Source: Planomonospora sp. ID67723 (lineage in GTDB: Bacteria > Actinomycetota > Actinomycetes > Streptosporangiales > Streptosporangiaceae). From it: DNA of 64,000 bases. A program made the translations under genes and the position numbers. Shown here piece by piece: positions 31,942 to 41,860 of the stretch. Within the stretch, counting starts at the first letter, position 1. Each line of letters starts with the position of its first letter. The notes under the pieces were generated by a model. That model worked only from the letters and a program-made list of their open reading frames with translations. It did no database searches and was not told the origin of the DNA. The stretch lies in the NCBI RefSeq assembly GCF_015711605.1, contig NZ_JABTEZ010000002.1:558001-622000 (forward strand), given 5' to 3'.

Positions 31942-32988
31942 TCAGGCCGCCCTCTCCCGGCTCGCCCCCTCCCGGCCCGCCGTGTCCGCCGGATACTCGC
32001 CGGTGATGAGCGCACGGCCCCTGTTGCCCCTGTCGAGCAGGTCGGCCACGATGCCGGACCCCGCGCTCGGCGCTCGCAGCGCGGAGGCGACGTCGGCGAG
32101 GTCGCGCGCCACGGCCTCCAGCATCTCGGCGACCGGCTCCGCGTTCTGCGCGAGGATGTCGCGCCAGAGGCCGGGAGGGCTTCCCGCCACCCGGGTCACA
32201 TCCCACAACCCCCTGCCCGCCAGCGACAACGCCGACCGGCCGGCGTCGGCGAAGCGGGCCGCGAGTGCGGCCGACACCACGTGCGGCGCATGCGAAACCG
32301 CGGCGGCGGTCCGGTCGTGGGCGTCCGGCGCGAGCAGCACGGGCTCCGCCCCGCACGCGGTGACCAGGTCGGTCACGGTCCGCACCGCACGGGGTGACGC
32401 CGCCGGGTGCGGGCACAGGGCCCATGGGCGGCCGGTGAACAGGTCCGCGAGCGCGGCGCCCGGACCCGACAGCTCGCGTCCGGCCATCGGGTGCCCCGGC
32501 ACGTAGCTCGTGAGATCGCACCCGGCGAGTTCGGCGTCGGCCAGGATCCGCGCCTTGGTGCTGGCGACGTCGGTGTACACGGTGCCCAGCCCGCGACTCT
32601 GGGCCTCCCGCAGCATGCCGGCGACGGTGGAGGGCGGGGTGGCGATGACCACCACGTCGGCGGGAGGGGTGCGGGGCGACAGCGCGACCCCCGCCCCTGC
32701 CCGCACGGCTTCCAGCAGCGAGTGCGGGTCGTGGTCGGACAGGGCCACGCGGACACCGGTGCGCCGGAGCGCGAGCGCGACGGAGGTGCCGATCAGGCCG
32801 CACCCGATCACTGAGACGCGGCGGATCTCCGCCCCGGCCGCCCGCCGTCGCCGAACGCCCTGGCGGAACGACGGGCCGGACGGGCCTGCGGGGTCTGCGG
32901 CGGTGCGGTGTTCCCCATGCCGGAGGGCGGGGTTCCCGATCCCGGAACCGATCCGCCCGCTGATCTGCCGAGTGTCGTGAATGGTCAT
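31942..32988 (-). CDS. tyrA: Prephenate dehydrogenase (TyrA family)
   Basis: The 348-residue protein has V-S-V-I-G-C-G-L-I-G-T-S-V-A-L-A for NAD(P), followed by T-D-V-A-S-T-K, Y-V-P-G-H-P-M-A-G-R-E-L-S-G-P and a central A-A-V-S-H-A-P-H-V: the TyrA catalytic signature. No C-terminal ACT domain is visible, so tyrosine feedback may be weak. About 45 residues precede the Rossmann motif, with low similarity to anything. It converts prephenate to 4-hydroxyphenylpyruvate. Placed at the edge of the cluster, it may raise tyrosine supply, or it may be the housekeeping copy. Ribosome site GAGAAAG before ATG 32988 is weak. Confidence 0.85.
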   Translation of the reverse strand: MTIHDTRQISGRIGSGIGNPALRHGEHRTAADPAGPSGPSFRQGVRRRRAAGAEIRRVSVIGCGLIGTSVALALRRTGVRVALSDHDPHSLLEAVRAGAGVALSPRTPPADVVVIATPPSTVAGMLREAQSRGLGTVYTDVASTKARILADAELAGCDLTSYVPGHPMAGRELSGPGAALADLFTGRPWALCPHPAASPRAVRTVTDLVTACGAEPVLLAPDAHDRTAAAVSHAPHVVSAALAARFADAGRSALSLAGRGLWDVTRVAGSPPGLWRDILAQNAEPVAEMLEAVARDLADVASALRAPSAGSGIVADLLDRGNRGRALITGEYPADTAGREGASRERAA

Positions 32989-33216
32989 GCCCGCTGCTTT
33001 CTCTAACCGGTCTTTCGACTGGATCGCCCTTGGTCGGGGACGGATCACCCGGTGAGCCGATCCGTTCCCTCCCCTGCAATGCTGGGCCTTGCGGGGCTCG
33101 GAAAGCAGGCGGAACGCTGTCCGCATGCTGCGGGTCGCCAGCAGTTTCATGCCACGACGGCTCCGGCCGGATGAGAGGCCCCCTCCCGTACGGCCGCGCC
33201 GCGTTCGGAGGCCGCT

Positions 33217-33239
33217 GACCGGGATGCCGGTGCCCGGTC
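33217..33239 (-). terminator. Hairpin after the muramidase gene
   Basis: A 7-bp stem, GACCGGG with CCCGGTC, lies 11 nt beyond the minus-strand stop at 33250. Confidence 0.5.
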
Positions 33240-33249
33240 CCGCCCGGCG

Positions 33250-34371
33250 TCAGCGGACGTCGACGTAGTCGGTCCTGCTCTTCGCGCCCAGGCGCCGGGA
33301 GTCACCCTTGTAGACCACCTGCCAGGTCCCGTCCTTGCTCGCCTTGATCGCCGTGCGGAACGTGCCGTCGGCGGCGGTCGTGACGGTGCCCGCCGTACGC
33401 CAGGTCGCCGAGCCGTGGGGCCTGAACATGACGGCGATCTTCTGCTTGGCGGCGGCCTGCCGGGTGCCGGAGGCGGTGTACTGGCTCAGGGTGCCGACGA
33501 CCGTCAGCTTCCGGCCGCGCCGGATCGGGTCGGGCCCGGCGTTGACGAAGGAGACGCGCGTGGTGGCCCTGGCGGTGCTTTTGGCGGTGTTTTTGGTGGG
33601 GCTTGTGGCGGGGCTCTTGACGGGCGCGGCGGCGCTCTGGCCGGCGGCCAGCTGCCTGAGCTGCTCGTAGGTGCCGTTGAAGGCGTTCTGGTCGCCGGGG
33701 AAGACGCCGGAGTCGGCGTACTGCCAGATGGCGTGACGGGTCCAGCCGGAGGGGAGGGTGCCGGCGGAGGAGGAGTAGCGGGCGATCCAGAGCGGGTGGT
33801 CGCCGAAGGCCGCGCTCCCGCCGGTGCAGGTCTGCCACCAGTAGGTGTTGGTGTAGATGACGGGCCGCCTGCCGGTGAGGGCGAGGTAGCGGTTGCTGAA
33901 GTCGCGGATCCAGCCGGTCATCTGCGCGGGGGACAGCCCGTAGCACGTGTTCAGGCCGTTGGAGGACCGGTAGGGGTTGAACTCGATGTCGAGCGCGCCG
34001 GGCAGTGTCCGGCCGTCGCCCGTCCAGCCGCCGCCGTACCGGACGAAGTAGTCGGCCTGGGCGGCGCCGCCGGACTTGTGCGGCAGCGCGAAGTGGTAGG
34101 CGCCCCTGATCAGGCCGGCCCGCCGGGCCCCCTCGGACTGCGCGGCGAAGTAGGGGTTGCGGTAGGTGACCGACTCGGTGGCCTTGACGTAGGCGAACCG
34201 GCCGCCCGCGCCGTACACCGACGTCCATGACACGCTCGGCTGGTAGGAGCTGACGTCCAGTCCCCGGACGTCCGCCGGTGCGGACGCGGCCAGCACGGTG
34301 CCGGGGACCGCCACGAACGGTACGGAGGCGAGGACCAGGCCGCCGAGGAGAAGTCCGGACAGACGTTTCAT
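33250..34371 (-). CDS. Secreted GH25 muramidase with C-terminal beta-sandwich domain
   Basis: The 373-residue protein has a Sec signal (M-K-R-L-S-G-L-L-L-G-G-L then A-A-S-A near residue 30). The GH25 domain begins G-L-D-V-S-S-Y-Q, has the catalytic D-x-E in A-L-D-I-E-F-N-P, and ends W-Q-Y-A-D-S-G. A T/K/P linker (~220-245) leads to a bacterial Ig-like region with G-D-S-R-R-L-G. It would cleave peptidoglycan outside the membrane, for growth or lysis of competitors. GAGGG is 9 nt before ATG 34371; an ATG at 34380 sits against that site. It appears unrelated to the cluster and marks its right border. Confidence 0.9.
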   Translation of the reverse strand: MKRLSGLLLGGLVLASVPFVAVPGTVLAASAPADVRGLDVSSYQPSVSWTSVYGAGGRFAYVKATESVTYRNPYFAAQSEGARRAGLIRGAYHFALPHKSGGAAQADYFVRYGGGWTGDGRTLPGALDIEFNPYRSSNGLNTCYGLSPAQMTGWIRDFSNRYLALTGRRPVIYTNTYWWQTCTGGSAAFGDHPLWIARYSSSAGTLPSGWTRHAIWQYADSGVFPGDQNAFNGTYEQLRQLAAGQSAAAPVKSPATSPTKNTAKSTARATTRVSFVNAGPDPIRRGRKLTVVGTLSQYTASGTRQAAAKQKIAVMFRPHGSATWRTAGTVTTAADGTFRTAIKASKDGTWQVVYKGDSRRLGAKSRTDYVDVR

Positions 34372-34636
34372 TCGCCCCATCCCTCACAGGACGCCGTGCG
34401 GCGTCGGCTTTCCCTCTCTCGATCGGCGGTTCGGCGGTCCAGATGAGGATTGAGGGACGGCAGGGATGTGAGCCTGATCACGTGGAGGCGGGCTGACGGC
34501 GGAAGGCGTACACGCGGGGCGAACGTGCTCGCCGGTCACTCCGGGCGGCCGGAACCCTGTTCCCCGCCGCGGGGGCATGCCGCCGGTCCACGGGACCGGG
34601 CGGGGGCACGGCCGGCGCGGCCGTGCGACGACCGGT

Positions 34637-35029
34637 TCACCCCTCGCCGGGCTCCGCGGCCTTCTTCCGCTCGGCTCGCTCGTGCTTGGCGATCAGGCCG
34701 TCGACCTGGACGCTCAGCCTGGCGCCGAGGGGCCAGCCGATGTAGTGGGTGAGGAAGACGGCGACCTCGCGGAGCTCGGCGGGGGAGAGCTCGGCGTTGG
34801 CCAGGGCGGCCGGGAGCTGGATGTCGAGGACGTCGTTGAGCCCTTGACCGGCCAGCATGCCGATCAGCAGCAGCCGCCGGTCGCGCATCGACAGGCCGGG
34901 GCGGGTCCAGACCTCGGCGAAGAGGTGGTCGACGGTGATGCCGAAGAAGTCGCCGGGGGCGTCGCCGATCTCCCAGCCGTACACCTGGCGCATCATCTCC
35001 AGTCCGCGCCGCCGCCGGTCGTCGCTCAC
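34637..35029 (-). CDS. Carboxymuconolactone decarboxylase-family protein
   Basis: The 130-residue all-helical protein contains R-D-R-R-L-L-L-I-G-M-L-A and L-T-H-Y-I-G-W-P, as in gamma-carboxymuconolactone decarboxylases. The C-x-x-C pair of the AhpD branch is absent, so a lactone decarboxylase-like or unknown role is more likely than peroxidase activity. GAGGAG precedes GTG 35029. It is the last gene of the minus-strand run from 38.2 kb, separated by 22 nt from the dehydrogenase upstream. Context suggests breakdown of a cyclic or terpenoid compound. Confidence 0.8.
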   Translation of the reverse strand: MSDDRRRRGLEMMRQVYGWEIGDAPGDFFGITVDHLFAEVWTRPGLSMRDRRLLLIGMLAGQGLNDVLDIQLPAALANAELSPAELREVAVFLTHYIGWPLGARLSVQVDGLIAKHERAERKKAAEPGEG

Positions 35030-35051
35030 CGTGTCTCCTCGATGGTCGGGG

Positions 35052-35978
35052 TCATGCGGGATCGGGGTCGTGCGGGGCCGGAGCACCGGGCGCGGCGTCG
35101 CGGGCGGGAAGTCCGAGGCTCTCGGCGAGGCGGGCGAGCGCGAGCCGGGCCAGGGGCACCTCGACGCCGTGCTCGGCGGCGAGGCCGAGGGCGAGGGACA
35201 GGTCCTTCTCGCCGAGCGCCAGCACGTGCTCCATGATCTCGTACAGCGGGTCACCGGGATCGAGCGGCGCGGTGGCCGGGCGGATCATGATGGAGCCGGG
35301 TCCGCCGGTGACGGCGTCGGAGTGCCTGACGATCCGGGCGAGCCGGCGCAGGGAGATCCCGGCCGCCTCGGCGAGCCGCTGCGCCTCGGCCGCCGCGGCG
35401 AACGCGGTGAAGTGCAGCAGGTTGCGGGCGAGCTTGGCCCGGGTGCCCGCGCCGACCGGCCCCATGTGCAGGACGAGGCCGGCCCAGGCCCCGAAGGGCT
35501 CCTGGCAGCGGGCGAAGGCGCTCTCGGTCCCGCCGACCATCACCGCCAGGGTGCCCGCCTCGGCGCCCATGAAGCCGCCGCTGACCGGCGCGTCGACGAC
35601 CTCGATGCGGTACGGCAGCGCCCGCTCGGCGAGCGCCTCCGCGGTGCCCGGCCGGATCGTCGAGTGGACCGCGATGATCGTGCCGGGGGCCGCCGCGGGG
35701 AGGATCCCGTCCGCGACCTCGTCCACCTGCGCGTCGTCCCGGACCATGATCGAGATCATCCGGCAGGCGGCGGCCACCTCGGCGGGACTCGCCGCGGGCT
35801 TGGCGCCCCTGTCCACCAGCGGGGCCACGGCCTCCGGCCGGGTGTCGTGCACGACGAGGCCGCGGCCGGCCAGGTGCCTCGCCATGGGAGCGCCCATCTG
35901 GCCCAGCCCGATGAAGCCGTACGGCCCGGACGGTTCGTGGGGGGAGGACGGCTCGCGCGGTGCGGGCACGGCGGTCAC
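35052..35978 (-). CDS. 3-hydroxyisobutyrate dehydrogenase-like oxidoreductase
   Basis: The 308-residue beta-hydroxyacid dehydrogenase has the nucleotide motif F-I-G-L-G-Q-M-G-A-P-M-A-R-H-L, the substrate loop V-D-A-P-V-S-G-G-F-M-G-A, and the catalytic-Lys helix G-A-G-T-R-A-K-L-A-R-N-L-L. It is the usual length for the family, whose members oxidise 3-hydroxyacids or reduce semialdehydes. GTG 35978 overlaps the TGA of the upstream SDR, so translation is coupled. A proline-rich stretch precedes the Rossmann fold. Together with the SDR and aldehyde dehydrogenase it likely forms an oxidation series on one substrate. Confidence 0.87.
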   Translation of the reverse strand: MTAVPAPREPSSPHEPSGPYGFIGLGQMGAPMARHLAGRGLVVHDTRPEAVAPLVDRGAKPAASPAEVAAACRMISIMVRDDAQVDEVADGILPAAAPGTIIAVHSTIRPGTAEALAERALPYRIEVVDAPVSGGFMGAEAGTLAVMVGGTESAFARCQEPFGAWAGLVLHMGPVGAGTRAKLARNLLHFTAFAAAAEAQRLAEAAGISLRRLARIVRHSDAVTGGPGSIMIRPATAPLDPGDPLYEIMEHVLALGEKDLSLALGLAAEHGVEVPLARLALARLAESLGLPARDAAPGAPAPHDPDPA

Positions 35979-36712
35979 GAGCGGAACACCTCGCCGCCGT
36001 CGACGTTGAAGATCTGCCCGGTGACCCAGGCGGCCTCGTCCGAGAGCAGGAACAGGCACATGCCGACGAGGTCCTGCGGGGTGCCCATCCGCTTGAGCGC
36101 CAGCTTGTCGCGCACGATCTTCCGCACCATGCCCTCGGGCACGACCGCGCGGTTGGCCTCGGTGTCGATCGGGCCGGGTGCGATGGCGTTGACCCGGATG
36201 CCCATGCCGCCCAGCTCGTGGGCGAGTTGCTGGGTGATCCCGTTGACCCCGGCCTTGGCCAGGCCGTAGAAACCGGAGTACTGCCAGGCCGCGGTGGACG
36301 ACTGGTTGACGACCGCCCCGCCGCCGCGCTCCTGCATGTACGGCTGGACGGCGCGGGCGCACAGCAGTGCGCCGTCCATGTTCACCGCCATGAACCGCTT
36401 GTAGTAGTCCCAGTCCACGCTGAACAGGAAGTCCAGCCGCATGGTGCCGAAGATCGCCGCGTTGTTGACCAGGTAGTCGATCCCGCCGAAGCGTTCGGCC
36501 GCCGCGGCGGCCATGGCCCGGACCGACTCGGGGTCGGAGACGTCGGTGCGGACGTACAGCCCCTTGACCTCCTCCGCGACGGCCGCGCCCCGGTCGCTGA
36601 CGTCGGCGACCACGACGCTCGCACCCTCCGCCGCCAGCGCCCGCGCGTACGCCTCTCCGATCCCCTGGGCGGCACCGGTCACGATCGCGACCCTGCCCTC
36701 GAAACGGCTCAT
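35975..36712 (-). CDS. Classical SDR oxidoreductase
   Basis: The 245-residue protein has T-G-A-A-Q-G-I-G, N-N-A-A-I-F-G, a catalytic Ser in V-N-Q-S-S-T, and Y-G-L-A-K near residue 155. The C-terminus ends V-T-G-Q-I-F-N-V-D-G-G. It would interconvert an alcohol and ketone with NAD(P). ATG 36712 overlaps the stop of the aldehyde dehydrogenase (ATGA), and its own stop overlaps the next gene, so it lies in the middle of a tightly coupled catabolic operon controlled from the operator at 38.2 kb. Confidence 0.9.
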   Translation of the reverse strand: MSRFEGRVAIVTGAAQGIGEAYARALAAEGASVVVADVSDRGAAVAEEVKGLYVRTDVSDPESVRAMAAAAAERFGGIDYLVNNAAIFGTMRLDFLFSVDWDYYKRFMAVNMDGALLCARAVQPYMQERGGGAVVNQSSTAAWQYSGFYGLAKAGVNGITQQLAHELGGMGIRVNAIAPGPIDTEANRAVVPEGMVRKIVRDKLALKRMGTPQDLVGMCLFLLSDEAAWVTGQIFNVDGGEVFRS

Positions 36713-38205
36713 CCGGCTCCCTCCCCGGCCTGGGCGATCTCCGCGATCGCCTTGGTCTCCAGGTACTCCTCGAACCCGGCCACGCCCATCTCCCGGCCGA
36801 TCCCCGACTGCTTGTAACCGCCGAAGGGCACGTCCGCGCCGTACCAGACCCCGCCGTTGACGCTGACGGTCCCGGTGCGCAGCCGCCGGGCCACCGCCCG
36901 CGCCCGCTCCGGATCACCGCCGTGCACCGCGCCCGAGAGCCCGTACGGCGAGTCGTTCGCGATCCGCACGGCATCGTCGTCGCCGTCGTGCGGCAGGATC
37001 ACCAGCACCGGGCCGAAGATCTCCTCCCGGGCGGTGAGGGAGTCGTTGGTCAGCCCGGTGATCAGGGTCGGCTCGATCCAGAAACCCTTGTCCCGTCCCT
37101 CCGGCCGCCCGCCCCCGGTGGCGAACGCGCCGCCCTCGGCGCGCGCGAGATCCAGGTAGCCCTCGATCCGCTCCCGCTGCCGGGCGGAGATGACCGGGCC
37201 GCAGACCGTGCGGTCGTCGCGCGGGTCCCCGGCACCGAGCTTCGCCATCGCGGTGGCGGTGATCCTCACGGCCTCGTCGTACCGGGCGCGGGGGACCAGC
37301 AGCCGGGTGGTGATCGCGCATCCCTGCCCGGCGTGCGTGATCCCGGCGAACGCGGCGTAGGAGCAGGCGCTCCGCAGGTCGGCGTCGTCGAGCACGATGA
37401 ACGCCGACTTGCCGCCCAGCTCCAGGAAGACCTTCTTGAGCGTCTCCGCCGCCGCGCGCATGACGGCGCGGCCGGTCGCCGTGGACCCGGTGAAGGAGAC
37501 CAGGTCCACCCGGGGATCGGCGCAGAGCCTCGCCCCGAGGGCGTGGTCGGCGCCGGTGACGACGTTGACGACGCCGGGCGGGATGTCGGTCTCCTCGGCG
37601 ACGACCACGCCGAGCGCGGCGGCGCACCAGGGCGTGTCGGGGGCGGGTTTGAGCACGACCGTGTTCCCGGCCGCCAGCGCCGGTCCCAGCTTGGCCAGGT
37701 TGATCTGGTGCGGGAAGTTCCACGGGGTGATCGCCCCGACCACGCCCACCGGCTCGCGGACCACGCGGCGGTCGCTGGCCATCCCCATGGGCGCGGCCCG
37801 CCCGAGGTCGTGCTCCCACCGGTAGCGCTCGGCGAGGTCGGCGAACCAGGTCAGGTCGGTGACGGGCGCGTCGAGCTGCGCGCCGTACGTCAGGAACCGC
37901 GGGGCGCCGGCCTCGGCGATGGTGAGCTCGCGCAGCTCGTCGGAGTGGCGGGCGAGCGCCTCGGAGAGCTGGCGCAGGCAGCGGATGCGCAGGCCGGGGT
38001 CGGCGGCCCAGCCGGAGGCGTCGAAGGCGCGGCGGGCGGCGGCGATCGCGTGGTCCATGTCTTCGGGGGTGGCGTCGGCGGCCTCGCCCAGGACCTCCTC
38101 GGTCGCCGGGTTGACCGTCTCGAAGCGCCGGGAGCCGGGGACGAGCTCCCCGTCGATCAGGAGGGGTGAAGAACTGCCGAGCAAGCGATCGGTTGTTCTG
38201 GACAC
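36709..38205 (-). CDS. Aldehyde dehydrogenase, leaderless operon head
   Basis: The 498-residue NAD(P)-dependent aldehyde dehydrogenase has G-A-I-T-P-W-N-F-P (about 150), F-T-G-S-T-A-T-G (NAD loop), E-L-G-G-K-S (general base Glu, ~258) and G-Q-G-C near residue 292 with the catalytic Cys; then E-E-I-F-G-P-V. It oxidises an aldehyde to an acid. The GTG start at 38205 has no ribosome site but lies 6 nt after TAGTCT (a TAnnnT -10), so the transcript is probably leaderless. The start codon sits inside the TetR operator, giving direct repression. Confidence 0.9.
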   Translation of the reverse strand: MSRTTDRLLGSSSPLLIDGELVPGSRRFETVNPATEEVLGEAADATPEDMDHAIAAARRAFDASGWAADPGLRIRCLRQLSEALARHSDELRELTIAEAGAPRFLTYGAQLDAPVTDLTWFADLAERYRWEHDLGRAAPMGMASDRRVVREPVGVVGAITPWNFPHQINLAKLGPALAAGNTVVLKPAPDTPWCAAALGVVVAEETDIPPGVVNVVTGADHALGARLCADPRVDLVSFTGSTATGRAVMRAAAETLKKVFLELGGKSAFIVLDDADLRSACSYAAFAGITHAGQGCAITTRLLVPRARYDEAVRITATAMAKLGAGDPRDDRTVCGPVISARQRERIEGYLDLARAEGGAFATGGGRPEGRDKGFWIEPTLITGLTNDSLTAREEIFGPVLVILPHDGDDDAVRIANDSPYGLSGAVHGGDPERARAVARRLRTGTVSVNGGVWYGADVPFGGYKQSGIGREMGVAGFEEYLETKAIAEIAQAGEGAG

Positions 38206-38224
38206 ATGTCCAGACTACAGTTCA
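38196..38224. promoter_or_regulatory. TetR operator O1 overlapping two divergent leaderless promoters
   Basis: Core arms TCTGGACA and TGTCCAGA (38197-38204 and 38207-38214) flank CA. The 29 bp match the site at 44634-44662 at 26 positions. A minus-strand -10 (TAGTCT, 38217-38212) lies 6 nt before GTG 38205; a plus-strand -10 (TACAGT, 38216-38221) lies 7 nt before ATG 38229. Confidence 0.75.
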
Positions 38225-38228
38225 CCCC

Positions 38229-38900
38229 ATGACGGAACGCAAGGACTATTCCGGAGAATTCGATCCGGGCTTCCGCTTCGAGGACCTGTCGAAGGAGGCT
38301 CTGGTCCGGCTCGTCAGGGAGTACGGCCTGATCGTCCACCTGCTCGACCGCTCGGTCTTCACCGCGGTGGGCCTGCGGTACGGCCAGCAGGCGGTCGAGG
38401 AGATCGCCATCGAGGAGTGGCGGGGCGCCAGTCCCGTCTACACCGAGCGGATCCGCGAGATCATGAGGATCGAGGGCGACGGGGTCTCGGCGATCTTCAA
38501 ATGCCTTCAGCTCGATCCCGGCTTCGCCCAGCACTACATGGACGTGGAGTACGAGCTCGTCTCCGAGGCGCACGGCTTCTTCCAGCTCCGCTCGTGCGGT
38601 GCGCTGCTGGACGTCGAGCCCTTCGGGGAGCGTGCGATCCGCGGGATGTGCCACCACATCGAGGACGGCACGTTCGACTGGACCGCCCAGGCGGTCAACC
38701 CGCGCGCCCGCATCCGCCCGGTCCACCGCCCTCCCCGGCAACCGGCGGGCCGGGTCCCGCACTGCCGCTGGGAGGTCGTCATCGACGACGCGACCGAGCC
38801 GGTGGAGGAGGCCGAGATCACCCGGATGACCCGGGGCACCACGGCGGCCCGCTTCCGCTTCCCGCCGATGCGCGACGGCACGCCGCACATCCCCGCCTGA
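38229..38900 (+). CDS. Conserved hypothetical protein (possible ATC-hydrolase-like fold)
   Basis: I do not recognise this 223-residue protein with confidence. It is soluble and acidic, begins with a helix-rich region (D-L-S-K-E-A-L-V-R-L-V-R-E-Y-G), and later has H-G-F-F-Q-L-R-S-C-G-A-L and R-G-M-C-H-H-I-E-D, with paired Cys and His residues that could bind metal or form an active site. The general layout recalls L-2-amino-thiazoline-4-carboxylate hydrolase-like proteins, but that is a weak impression. It is divergent from the aldehyde dehydrogenase, shares its operator and probably starts without a leader. Confidence 0.75.
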   Translation: MTERKDYSGEFDPGFRFEDLSKEALVRLVREYGLIVHLLDRSVFTAVGLRYGQQAVEEIAIEEWRGASPVYTERIREIMRIEGDGVSAIFKCLQLDPGFAQHYMDVEYELVSEAHGFFQLRSCGALLDVEPFGERAIRGMCHHIEDGTFDWTAQAVNPRARIRPVHRPPRQPAGRVPHCRWEVVIDDATEPVEEAEITRMTRGTTAARFRFPPMRDGTPHIPA

Positions 38901-38991
38901 CCGCGTCCGCTCGCCGCCGGAGCGGTTCGTCACCGACGGCCGCCTCGGCCGCAGGGCCGGCCGCAGCTTCGGCGGCTGCAGCCGGGCCGCG

Positions 38992-39453
38992 TCAGTCCAG
39001 GCAGAACTCGTTGCCCTCGGGGTCGGTCATCACGATGAAGCCGCCGCTCATCGGGGGAGCGGGCTCGTCGCGACGCACTCGCGTCGCCCCCAGCGCGACG
39101 AGCCGGTCGCACTCGGCCTCCAGCGCCGCCATCCGCTCCTCTCCCCGCAGCCCGGGAGCCGCGCGGACGTCGAGGTGGACGCGGTTCTTGGCGACCTTGT
39201 CCTCCGGGACCCGCTGGAAGAACAGCCGCGGGCCGTGCCCGTCCGGGTCCTCGATGGCCGATCTCGTGTTGCGCTCCTCGTCCGGTACGCCGGCCCGTGC
39301 GAGGAAGTCGTCCCACGCGGCCAGCGGGTCGGCGCCCTCGGGCAGGTCGACTCCAGGCGGGCCGGGGTGGACGTAGCCCAGGACGTCGCGCCAGAAGGAT
39401 GACAGCGCCCTCGGGTCGTGGGCGTCGAAGGTGACCTGGATGCGGCGGCTCAT
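38992..39453 (-). CDS. VOC-superfamily (glyoxalase-like) protein
   Basis: The 153-residue protein has paired beta-alpha-beta-beta-beta modules: I-Q-V-T-F-D-A-H-D-P near the start, N-R-V-H-L-D-V in the second module, and the C-terminal D-P-E-G-N-E-F-C-L. The His, His and Glu of these segments could bind a divalent metal. Members include glyoxalases, extradiol dioxygenases and resistance proteins; this one resembles uncharacterised actinomycete glyoxalase-like proteins. GGAGC precedes ATG 39453. It lies at the 3' end of the P450 run but after a gap, so its link to that locus is uncertain. Confidence 0.82.
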   Translation of the reverse strand: MSRRIQVTFDAHDPRALSSFWRDVLGYVHPGPPGVDLPEGADPLAAWDDFLARAGVPDEERNTRSAIEDPDGHGPRLFFQRVPEDKVAKNRVHLDVRAAPGLRGEERMAALEAECDRLVALGATRVRRDEPAPPMSGGFIVMTDPEGNEFCLD

Positions 39454-39557
39454 CGGGTTGCTCCGTTCGTAACGGGTTTCGCGTGCAGGCAGACGTCGGG
39501 CGGATGACGGATCAGCTCGCGGAGCGTCCGGTTCCAGTCGAGTCCGTCTGCGTCCAT
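39450..39557 (-). CDS. Possible 35-codon small ORF coupled to the VOC gene
   Basis: A frame from ATG 39557 (M-D-A-D-G-L-D-W-N-R-T-L-R-E-L) ends in a TGA that overlaps the VOC start as ATGA. A ribosome site is poor (GGAGG about 15 nt away). It may be a coupling leader, a truncated gene, or chance. Confidence 0.22.
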   Translation of the reverse strand: MDADGLDWNRTLRELIRHPPDVCLHAKPVTNGATR

Positions 39558-39576
39558 GAGGCCACCCTGACACCTC

Positions 39577-39599
39577 CAGCGGACAGAATCGGTCCGCTG
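39577..39599. terminator. 8-bp hairpin downstream of the NTF2-like gene
   Basis: CAGCGGAC and GTCCGCTG flank a 7-nt loop, 27 nt after the minus-strand stop at 39626. It could be a terminator or an operator. Confidence 0.35.
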
Positions 39600-39625
39600 T
39601 TTCGAACGGGGACCGCCCGCGGGGG

Positions 39626-40177
39626 TCACCAGAGGGGGACCGGGGTCTCGCCGCGCCGGTAGTAGCCGGGGACCGGTCGCCCCGAGGCGGCCCTGTCGAG
39701 GCGGCGCTTCATGCCGTCCGAGAGCACACCGGCCTTCATCATCTCCACGAACAGCGAGGTGACGTTCCCCAGGTCGAACCAGTCGCGCTGCCAGGACCAC
39801 CGGAAGCCTCCGCCGTACCGGAACCAGCTCCCGCCGATGCCCGCCACCTCGTAGGCGCCTCCGCCGGGCCGCTCGGCGTCGGCGACCTGTTTCCAGAAGC
39901 CGACCACCTCGCCGTTGCGGTCGTCGACCAGGATGCTCTGGTACGGGTACGACCAGCCGTCCAGGCCGCCCATCTCCGAGCCCAGGGCCAGGTCGCGGAT
40001 CTCGTCCCGGCCCACCGCCATGAAGTCCTGGCCGGGGCCGACGTTCCAGCCGTAGGTCGCGTCCTCGGTGTAGAGCTCGGCCAGCGGGCGCCAGTCGCCC
40101 GCCTCCTCGCAGCGCCGGTTGGCCTCCAGCCACCGGTTCACCATCTCGTTCAGCTCGTCGCGCTCGAAAGCGGGCAC
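39626..40177 (-). CDS. NTF2-like / SnoaL-like protein
   Basis: The 183-residue protein has an N-terminal helix pair (N-E-M-V-N-R-W-L-E-A-N) followed by W-R-P-L-A-E-L-Y-T-E-D-A-T-Y, the standard NTF2-fold opening, and a cavity-lining W-S-Y-P-Y-Q. Polyketide-cyclase-like and dehydratase members exist, but no catalytic His/Asp pair is certain here. GGAGAGGAG precedes GTG 40177. It follows the ferredoxin by 59 nt in a P450 operon, an arrangement seen in loci that degrade terpenoid or steroid-like compounds, so it may bind or isomerise an oxidised intermediate. Confidence 0.8.
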   Translation of the reverse strand: MPAFERDELNEMVNRWLEANRRCEEAGDWRPLAELYTEDATYGWNVGPGQDFMAVGRDEIRDLALGSEMGGLDGWSYPYQSILVDDRNGEVVGFWKQVADAERPGGGAYEVAGIGGSWFRYGGGFRWSWQRDWFDLGNVTSLFVEMMKAGVLSDGMKRRLDRAASGRPVPGYYRRGETPVPLW

Positions 40178-40236
40178 GGGGTCTCCTCTCCGCGGGCTCG
40201 GGGCCAGGGCAGGGCTCAGGGGGCAGGACTCGGGGA

Positions 40237-41856
<1,620 letters not shown>

Positions 41857-41860
<4 letters not shown>

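Noticed and set aside
1-33000. Enediyne, pyrrolobenzodiazepine or maduropeptin-type cluster identity
   Set aside because: Individual genes (SgcJ-like, SgcC5-like, kynurenine genes, C-methyltransferase) recall each of these, but no PKS, NRPS or diagnostic core gene is in the window.
33075-33110. Cluster element upstream of tyrA (GCAATGCTGGGCCTTGCG)
   Set aside because: Only the TGCG half matches; the other half has at most three of seven positions.
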